Made by a program: the position numbers and the translations under genes. This document shows positions 56,201 to 64,000 of a stretch of 64,000 nucleotides of DNA, in pieces; within the stretch, counting starts at the first letter, position 1; each line of letters begins with the position of its first letter. The notes below the pieces were generated by a model. It searched no databases. It was given only the letters and a program-made list of their open reading frames with translations, and was not told the origin of the DNA. This DNA comes from Mactra quadrangularis. Taxonomy: Eukaryota > Mollusca > Bivalvia > Venerida > Mactridae. Where the stretch lies: positions 40,263,917-40,327,916 of the forward strand of contig CM046298.1 of the NCBI GenBank assembly GCA_025267735.1, given 5' to 3'.

Positions 56201-59200
56201 CTCAATTAAATGCCCCTGTATAGTTTTTTTAACCTACTGTTCTTTATCCAGAATTGCATTTAATGTGAAATTGCCTTTCAGTCATTTTTCCAAATTGTTC
56301 CAGGCAATCACTTGTTATTACAGGCAGTAATAAGAAAACAATTATGTACTAATTTAAACATTTCTGATCACCAAATAAATATCTCGAAATCAACTTCTGT
56401 TGAATCTCACCAAAATCCCCAATTGTTTTCTCTCGCTATTTTCCCATGTAAAAGGGCCCTTCCCTTTAGGAGTGAAAAACACTGCCACTAACAGTCAATT
56501 TCACAAATTGTTTTCTACTTTTGACCACAGCCCAGTGTCTTTCCCTGTGCATTCCTAAACAACTACAGTTCAACATTTTTAGAGCACATAATTTACAGAC
56601 ACTGTTTTTTGTAGGGACTCGTTACATTGTTTCAAAATATGTGAGTCCCATGGACCTATGTTTCAAAATGAATCTCCGGACTAGAAAATATTCCTTCGAA
56701 CTATAACTTTTTCCATAGGTTATAGTTCGAAGGACTATAGTCCAAAAAGTTTTTGGTGCAGACTGTTATTATTACTCTCTATATATTTGATTTTTGAACT
56801 TTGTTCTGTGCACCTAATTTTACTGATGTTTGTACAATTGTTTCTCTATTATACTTTAGAAGTAAAAAGATTGCTTGATGAGAAAGAAGTTGAGTTGATG
56901 TACCATGACCTCTCTTACAATGTAACATGCCAGAAACCTATTGCTTGTGAAATACCAGACAGATGGGCTAACATACAGGTACTGACATTTTTTTGTGTTG
57001 AGATTTGCTGAAAGCTATATGGCTTACATAATTAGGGACTTTAGCCAGTTATCTTTCCTTGATAAAATCAGAAGCAATCCAATTGGCAAATAGGTCCTTA
57101 CAGTTGGAATCCTAGGATTTTATCATTAAAGTCCTATGTAAGGATAACAAAATATTTCATCTAATATCTTTCTTGTGAATTATGATATTAACAGAAGTGA
57201 TGAAATTTAGATAATTCTTAATCCTAACAATACTTAACTTGATTTTCAAACAAATTAAAAGATTCACAAAAAAAGTTATTTCTGATAAATTTTGGCAAAT
57301 TGTCATTGAAAAGTAAGGGTAAAATCCAAGTAGTTCAACTAATTGGACCTACCTATTTGAAGAGTATATACAAGGGGAAATAACTGACTAAGTAGGGCTG
57401 TGGATCGTTTAGCAAGTGGCGAACCGATCTGAACCCCGATTCATGAGTAACGATTCACGAATCGAACCACGATTCACTAGTTAATGGAGAAGCATATAGG
57501 ATATCATGTAATAACAAAAAGAAGTGAAGAATTACAAAATCTTTTACTAAATGGAAAACCATGTAGGCATATACTCAAAATATTCTATTACCAGGCGTTT
57601 AATGGAAATTTTCAGTGATAACATTTTTGTTTAAATGTGTATAAATAGAAATTTTGAATCAAAATTAAAACTTTCATTAGTAGTGCGGCTCGTTTTAGTG
57701 GTTATTAAGCTGAAAATGTTCTTTCATTATTTTAAAAAATAGATTGCGATTCTACGATTTCGGACGTGACGAATATTTATACTCGTTTTTCTGGTCGGAA
57801 TCGCGAATATCCGAGTACTCGGATACACGCAGCAGCCCTATGACTAAGGTTCTTTTTTAAACACACTGCTCAGACTAATTGTCTGAATACCTTATTCAAA
57901 TTAATTTATTTTGACTTGGCTGAAATTGATCTCCTAACTTAAAACTGTGTCAGAAGCCACCTATGGTTTAAACTACGACCCAGAGGACTCTGAGGTCTAA
58001 GTCCACCCTTTCCAATGGATCAACAGCTTTATGTTAAAACTTAACATTTAAAAAAATTGTGTGCTACAATGATGCTTAAAGTCACTATGATATTATAAAA
58101 GAATGTTTCATCACCAAAAGTGTGCTTCAAAGATTTTTCTGGCAGGGATTTGCTGTTATAGATAAAATTTGATCTGTATGTCTCAGCGTCTGACTCCGTT
58201 ATTAGTTGTCCTTACTTTTTTCTTGGTAAAATTTTGAATAGTAAGACTCAGGCAAGTTTTAACTTAACAGATTCTGTTTTAAATGGAACACATACCATAA
58301 ACACTATAACAGGTCACTTTTTAAAAACGGGAGACCACCATGAGATGTTTTTCCATGATTTTTAATAAAAGTAAAATTCTTTTTTGTACAAATACATGTA
58401 ATGAGTTAATTCTATGTAAGAATACAATGTTTATTGCACGTTTTTCGTGATAACATCATGGCTGTATTATTTATATTTACAGATTCCACCATTGCAACCT
58501 GAAGTTCCATTTAGAAGAGCATTACCGAATATTCCACTTGATCAGCATGCAATGGCGTCAGGTATTTATGAAAATTTCCAGCTTCCTTCACATCAGTATC
58601 CCTTTATTCCTTATGGCAAGCAGTCTGAACAAATGCCCGAACCTCCGTCCGGACAATCCAGTGACCAAAATATGCCAGGCATACCTGGCCAGCATGGGTA
58701 TCATCATGCACCACTTGAATATCCCCAAGCACCTTCGTATCCCCATCCAATGTTTGGGTACCCTCCAAATTTTGACCCTAAACAACAAGAACATTTTCCA
58801 CAAGGTCCTTATTATCCACAATTTCCACCCAACTCTATTTAAGATCCAAAGACTGAAGGATGGTATATGGTACCACCACCTAACCCTATGGACCCTAATC
58901 AGACAAACACAAACCAGACTCCAGAGCAACCAGCTGTACCTCCTCCTGCATATTATGATGAGCCACACCCTGGCACTGATCCACTGAATCAAACGAAACC
59001 ATTTGATTTACAGCCAGGTGAGTTTTATAAGTTTTCACATCTTTCTTGCTTTAGTTATAACAGAAAAAATGAATCTTTTTTGTCATGACTCTTTAGCAAA
59101 TAAATAAAAATACAAGAATTTGACCTTGACCTTGTAGGCTTATTTATGTTTCTATGGAAACTTTTAAAGTTCTCACATCTATAATGAAAAAGTAAACACT

Positions 59201-62200
59201 TCTTTGTACTAACTGTTTAGCAAGTAAAATGATATAAATTTGACCTTGGGTGTGTTCACATAAAATTTTGTTTATATGTGTTGCTTTGGAGATTTAAAAT
59301 TAAGGCTTGGTCTTTAATAAAAATGCAACATAAACAAATGTGTTATGATATTGGTAATTTGTTTGTTTGACAATCGAGCAAAAATGAATTTGTATAACGA
59401 AGTAAAATAGTAATAAATAAGTTCTGATTAAAACCCCATCTAAAATTTTCCGCTCGCTAATTTAGATCTGGCCATTTTCCTACAAGGGTCATGTTCAGGT
59501 TACCTTTTCTCATTATGATATTCATGACAAAATCATTATGTTTAGTAACTTGTTTACATTGTCTACGTCACTCAATTTGATTTGAGCCATCTAACCACAG
59601 CCTGTGAATAATACCACTGTCAAATTAGCTCGCAAACCTTGGTCTAAAAATAGAATTTACGAAATCCAGATGCTAATAATAGTGTTTCATCTAGATGAAA
59701 GCTACTCATTGATTGGTCTACATAAAGGTCATCTTGACGTGACCCTCCATGGGAACTTTAGAGATCCTGTTTGTTTGTTTGTTTGGGTTTTACAGCGCAC
59801 CAACACAGAAAGGTCATATTGCGCCGAATAGAGATCCTGTACGACAACGTTCTACATGATATATGTTTACGCCGATTGAGCAAATATCAGTCTCAGTTAA
59901 ACTGGGTCAACTTTTATTATTGATACTTGGATTTTGTTTATTTGCTAAAGACTTTCATGCAAAGTTGGACTTAAAACTAAGACTATTTTAGATATTGGTG
60001 CATTAAACTTGGTGCATTATTAGTCTTTGTGCCCTTTGTTCTGCTGTATGTAATGTAACTATCATGACGCATTGTAAACCTTGGCAGACATTGTATTTTA
60101 ATGGTTTCCTTGAAATATTCTGCTGTGGTCCTGAAGTATCCAGGGTTGCCTGTAAGACTTAAAACTCACTCTCTTACACAATGCACTTATTACAGTCTTG
60201 TAGGCAGTTTTAGATATGATAATGGTTTGTCCGTTTTAACGTTAAATGGAACTGAATGCTCATGCTCTTAAAATCTACAAGTTTCAAAAACTCTTAACTC
60301 ATTGTAAATTCAGAATGCATATAAAAAAACATCAGTAAAACTGTTTATGAAAAACATTTAAATTTGAATTTTAAAATGTAAATGCGGGGGAGTGGTGACA
60401 GCTTTAAAATAAAATTTTGGAATTCATCCCCATGGGAAAAATGCCCACACGATGTATCCATAGCCTGTTCCAATCATTTTTTATACGCCCGTTTTGAAAA
60501 ATGGACGTATTATGTTATGATGTTGTCCGTCTGGCCGTCTGTATGTCCGTGGACAATTGCTTGTTCGGATGATAACTCGAAAAGGATGTACCTAAGTTCC
60601 TCAAATTTTATGTGTGGATAGCCCTTGGGTAGAGGATGTTCTCTATTGATTTTGGGATCCCAGGGTCAAAGGTCAATGTCACTGGGACTTAAAATATGAA
60701 AACCTTGTCCGGACGATAACTCAACAATGACTGTACCTATGATAAACCAAATTTTATGTAAGAGTAGCCCATGTGTCAAGAATGTTCCCTATTGGTTTTG
60801 GTGCCCCAGGGTCAAAGGTCAAGATCACAGGGGCATCATATTGAAAAACCTTGTCCGGATAATAAATGAACAACCAATGTACCTAGGTTCACCAAATTTT
60901 ATGTGAGAGTAGCCTATGTGTCAAGGATAAATGTGTTGATAGCTCTTTGGTAGAGGATGTTCCCTTTTGATTTTGAGACCCCAGGGTCAAAGGTCAAAGT
61001 CACTGGGACTTAATTTGTATTAAAACATTTTCCGTACAATAACTCAATAATGACTGTACCTAGGTTCACCAAATTTTACGTTAGGGTAGCCTAAATGTCT
61101 AGCATATGCCCCTTTGGTTTTGAGGCGCTTGGGTCAAAGGTCAAGGTTGCAAGGAAATCATGAGGAAAACCCTTGTTCAACAACCAACTTTATCTAAGAT
61201 CACCAAATTTTATGTATCAATACTCTTTCGGTCAAGGGTCATTTCGGTCATTTGGTTCTGATGCCCCAGGGTCAAGGTCACTGGAAGTTTGTATGGGAAA
61301 ACTTTGTGCCGGTGATAACTCAACCATGGCTGTACCTAGGTTTTCAAAATGTTTGCTTTGGATAGTCCTCCAGTTAAGGATGTGACCTATTCTGAGATCC
61401 TGGGGTTATTGGTCAAAGTCACAAGGATTTCATATGAGAAAGAACACAGCATGGACTGCAAACGGGCGTATAATGCCCCGCCCAGCGGAGCTCTTGTTAC
61501 CTTATCAATTGGTATAAAAGAGAAATCCTGGATAGTATGACCTTGGGAATTGAAGTGTTCAGAGACCGAAGTCATAGTGTCCGGATATACATGTATCAGT
61601 CGAAAGCTTTGATAATAAAATTGAAAGAAGTTATTGTATAATATTTGTAGTTGACTACTTTTTTTCTATATTAAATTCTGAGTGCAAATTTATAATTTAC
61701 ATAATTTATTTAGATACTGTTGTATCGAGCCAGGCCATACATGATCAGGAAGTCAAGGAAACTAATATAAATGAAACTATACCAAAAGAGGAAGAGTCAA
61801 CATTTGATGACGGTAACTAATTAAGAGTTTATTTTAGCTTTGTGATTTAGTCATTTCTAAATCTGGTTATTAGCGCAGGATTTCGAATCTATTTTTGGAA
61901 AGGGGAAAAGTGTTCGAATCCCACCTGGGCAGTAAAACCCTTCAACGAAAATTTTACAATAATGTCTATGTTTTTCTATCAATATGGTATATCATGAAAT
62001 TGCTGGCCTTGTGTAAAATTAGGTGAGCACAGGTTGTAGAAAAGGGTCCAGGAAAGCAAGGTTAGGTTCTTGGCCACTGTAAAATAGCCTAAACAAGTAA
62101 TTAAAAAAGTCTATACTCGTATAAATGCCACTATTCTGGTCTATAAAGATAAAATTAGACACTTTCTGACAAACTTGAGTATATAAGTCTTATACGAGAG

Positions 62201-64000
62201 AAGATCCAAATATAACCGGACAGGTAACCTAGAGACTACAGTATATACGGCATATAAATAAATTATACACCAAAGAAAAAGCAAAAACTCTCCATTTAAT
62301 GGGAGAAATATAACAAACAAATCTTTATCCAATCCGTAGCAAACTTCTTTAGTTTATTAACTATGGGAACACTGAGGTGGTGCAGATCAAATTACATGAT
62401 GTATAACAGTTAGACTAGGCATTGCCTTGAACTAACAAAATAATTCGAAATGTTCTAGTAGCGCCAAAACGTAACGTTACAGTAGCTATGTTGTGTCAAA
62501 TTTTGACGTCATGTAGATAATAGACTAGGCCATGCCATACCAAAATTTTTTTAAGCGTCCGCGTGCGCGTAGGTTTTAGATGCCCCCCCCCAAAAAAAAT
62601 GTTGAAATTTTCTAAAATAATTGTGATGTTCAGTGATTCGATAACTGATATTTTTTCAGAAAATACTGATAGTTCCTTGTTTCTGTGTATTTGATAAATG
62701 AAAAAGAACATGTGTATGTTGTATATACTTCTTTTATAGAATTACTTAAATCTCACATTAATGTCATAAACTTTTGTGTACTACAGGGTGTCCCAAAAGT
62801 AAGGTAACACTTTGAAATCTCTATATTTTTGCTTTCTATTCGACTATTGAGATGAACAATAAACCATTTTAAAGGGTAAACTATGAAGTTTTCATATTTT
62901 GTAAAATCGACACTAAAAATTGTAATGTTTTGACGTAATGATGTCATTTCCGAAATAACGTATTTTTCAAAATGGCGCGTTGGACGCCAGATCTGCCCAT
63001 CTTAGTGAAGAAAAATATCACGAAAATAAAAGTGTTACTGATGTTCAAAGGAAATTCAAGTATCTATATAAGAAATATACTGCGAGCAGAAAACGTTAAC
63101 AAACTTGTGAGCAAGTTTCAACATATCGGATTGTTTGCTTATGCCCTGAAATCCGGTCGACCAAGAACAAGCAGAAGTGATGAAAATGTAAGTTCTCTTC
63201 AGGATTTGTTAAGTGAGAGTCATAAAACTTCGCTGAGACCATATCTTAATGAGATATTCCGAAAACATTTGTCCACACAATAGTTAGATATAACCTGAAA
63301 CTGTGTTCAATGCATTTCGCAATGTTTGGTTTAGTGACGATTCAAACCTAAACCCCAAGACATCAACATGTTATTGAGTAACACCAAATGAGAAGTGAGT
63401 AAAATCAACAAGGAAACATGTGGCAGTGTCATTGACAATTGCATAGTGCAAGTTCAGAGAGGGACGAAAATGAATGGGGGCCACTTGGATAACGTCATCA
63501 ATTATTAATGTGACGTCCAAGTGTGAATTAGGTATTTTCAGTATTTTGTTTATAAAAAACGTGAATTTAACTTTAGGATATCAGTTGTTTTTGCATAAAA
63601 TTGTTTCATACTTTTTCTGTACATATACAAATTTTGAAATGTATCAGACAACATTTAATATTATAGGCTATATCAATGATTGAAAGTGTTACCTTTCTTT
63701 TGGGACACCCTGTACCAAGTACTTATTTGTGTGAGTACTAGCTAGGATGGACATGTGTTTTTTGTTTGTGTGTTTTTGTGAATAGGTACCTAGGTTTATC
63801 AAACTTGAGTTGGCGCTTAACAAAATTCCAATTTGGCATGGCCCTATGAAGAAATCAAGTTACAAACACCCATGGTTGCAACGTTGGACATACTAAAATG
63901 TCATCGTCTAATTAATGATGTTGATGACATCGCCGTTTAAAATTTGCCTTGTGCCGCAAGCGCTTACCTTGTGTTGTATTTAGTGTATTGTGCTGGTAAT
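53034..64000 (+). CDS. Gene B: second PARP14-family gene, 5' part, continues past the window
   Basis: Four coding exons join in phase: 53034-53223, 56860-56978, 58483-59017 and 61714-61812. The last is a clear paralogue of the gene A exon at 1284, so gene B is expected to continue with the same RRM-KH-macro-WWE-ART layout. An in-frame TAA in the third exon would truncate the protein at about 220 residues unless it is bypassed, so this copy may be a pseudogene, a nonsense allele or a sequencing error. From 61813 to the right edge I see no further exon; in gene A the next exon is 1.6 kb on. Here a mariner insertion lengthens the intron. Confidence 0.75.
53224..56859 (+). other. Gene B intron 1
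   Basis: A 3.6-kb AT-rich intron. It contains a TTAACC-rich palindromic stretch (53320-53480) and a three-copy 36-bp tandem repeat at 54064-54160 ('catacttgaatgttgtagta'). I found no gene. Confidence 0.5.
54064..54160. repeat. 36-bp tandem repeat, three copies
   Basis: 'acttgaatgttgtagtaatcg' occurs three times at 36-bp spacing, with one t-to-c change. Confidence 0.85.
56860..56978 (+). CDS. Gene B exon 2
   Basis: This 119-bp exon (phase 1 to 0), acceptor atactttag, encodes EVKRLLDEKEVELMYHDLSY and ends in CEIPDRWANIQ. Both splice sites are good and the frame is open. I do not recognise a named domain. Confidence 0.75.
57393..57840. mobile_element. 448-bp hAT-type MITE in gene B intron 2
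   Basis: Exact 8-bp duplication TGACTAAG at 57385-57392 and 57841-57848. Ends TAGGGCTG and CAGCCCTA. The interior has 'cgaatcg' palindromes. The remaining intron (56979-58482) shows nothing else I can name. Confidence 0.88.
58483..59017 (+). CDS. Gene B exon 3: Pro/Gln/Tyr-rich region with internal in-frame TAA
   Basis: This 535-bp exon (phase 0 to 1) has acceptor atatttacag and donor g|gtgagt. The translation is low-complexity and proline-rich (e.g. PQFPPNSI, VPPPNPMDPNQTNTNQTPEQ, PAVPPPAYYDEPHPG), probably disordered. TAA at 58840-58842 interrupts it; the same frame, composition and style continue for 58 codons to the donor. Nothing suggests a second start or a skipped intron around the stop. 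Confidence 0.75.
60484..61496 (+). mobile_element. 1.0-kb unclassified element present only in the gene B block
   Basis: Compared with gene A around position 1075, this segment is an insertion flanked by TTA (60481-60483 and 61497-61499). It begins TACGCCCGTTTTG and near its right end has the complement CAAACGGGCGTA, followed by 'taatgccccgcccagcggag' and 'ctcttg'. The interior has several roughly 150-bp degenerate repeats with 'ccagggtcaaaggtcaa'. No transposase is encoded. Confidence 0.8.
61714..61812 (+). CDS. Gene B exon 4: acidic linker exon, paralogous to gene A 1284-1382
   Basis: 99 bp, phase 1-1, acceptor tttatttag, donor g|gtaact. It encodes VSSQAIHDQEVKETNINETI then PKEEESTFDD; the gene A copy has EAYINETV at the variable place. 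The frame is kept, so selection may have held this exon after duplication, or the duplication is young. Confidence 0.8.
61870..62100 (+). mobile_element. SINE family 2 remnant, duplicated with gene B
   Basis: Contains 'gttcgaatcccacctgggcagtaaa' (B box) and 'ttaggtgagcacaggttgtagaaaagggtccagg'. The same remnant sits at about 1440-1690 in gene A, so it predates the duplication. Confidence 0.6.
62784..63712 (+). mobile_element. Internally deleted mariner element
   Basis: Inverted ends CAGGGTGTCCCAAAAG flanked by TA (62782-62783 and 63713-63714). The inverted match runs about 31 bp with few mismatches. At 929 bp it is shorter than a usual 1.2-1.3 kb mariner. Confidence 0.88.
62972..63283 (+). 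pseudogene. Mariner transposase N-terminal remnant
   Basis: A 103-residue frame with a helix-turn-helix-like start (KIKVLLMFKGNSSIYIRNIL) and SGRPRTSRSDENVSSLQDLL, the linker motif typical of mariner transposases. It stops before the catalytic region, which is deleted. Confidence 0.75.

Larger units (their letters stand above)
59140..62200 (+). repeat. Segmental duplication block, gene B copy
   Basis: This is the diverged copy of positions 1-1785, in the same orientation and order. It is longer because of a 1.0-kb insertion at 60484-61496 and another unmatched stretch around 59400-59880. Alignment fades beyond about 62200. It shows that genes A and B are tandem paralogues. Confidence 0.85.

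Noticed and set aside
58538..58992. Second + frame (149 residues) and minus-strand frame (134 residues) over gene B exon 3
   Set aside because: They are shadows of the proline-rich coding frame, which alone has matching splice sites and phases.

Overview
The window is eukaryotic genomic DNA: AT-rich, split genes with GT-AG introns, tRNA-derived SINEs, many small terminal-inverted-repeat elements and a dead LINE. The repeat style and the enlarged PARP14-type architecture suggest a lophotrochozoan, most likely a bivalve mollusc. That assignment is inference; the sequence carries no species label.

The window holds two tandem + strand genes of the PARP14 type (macrodomain-containing mono-ADP-ribosyltransferases). 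Gene A covers about 1.3-41 kb and its 5' end lies before the window. Its exons encode at least six RRM-like repeats (2968-10929), KH-like segments (11659-13100), three macrodomains (about 13.2-15.6, 16.4-18.4 and 25.4-28.7 kb), another KH-like segment (29.4-32.7 kb), a WWE domain (33.8-35.9 kb) and the ART catalytic domain (36.7-41.0 kb). Splice phases agree at every junction I reconstructed, giving about 2,100 residues inside the window. The catalytic domain has two tandem, phase-compatible terminal exons (39500-39780 and 40697-40989).

The most unusual feature lies in the intron between macrodomains 2 and 3. A same-strand, phase-compatible, stop-terminated exon (21952-22754) encodes a C48/Ulp1-like cysteine protease with a His-Asp-Gln-Cys catalytic set and a C-terminal PHD-like zinc finger. 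It could be an alternative last exon of the PARP gene, joining readers of ADP-ribose to a ubiquitin-like protease, or a nested or transposon-derived gene with an upstream exon at about 19660-19854.

From 41 to 53 kb is intergenic: inverted-repeat elements, a 42/38-bp minisatellite (45.55-46.68 kb), and a decayed non-LTR retrotransposon (about 46.75-52.87 kb) carrying two later DNA-element insertions with clean 9-bp and 8-bp target duplications. Gene B begins at 53034, some 160 bp after the retrotransposon tail, and runs off the right edge. Its third exon has one in-frame TAA inside an otherwise open frame. Gene B repeats the left edge of the window: the block at 59140-62200, including a 99-bp exon, is a diverged copy of positions 1-1785. 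This shows that A and B arose by segmental duplication and reveals insertions that happened afterwards.
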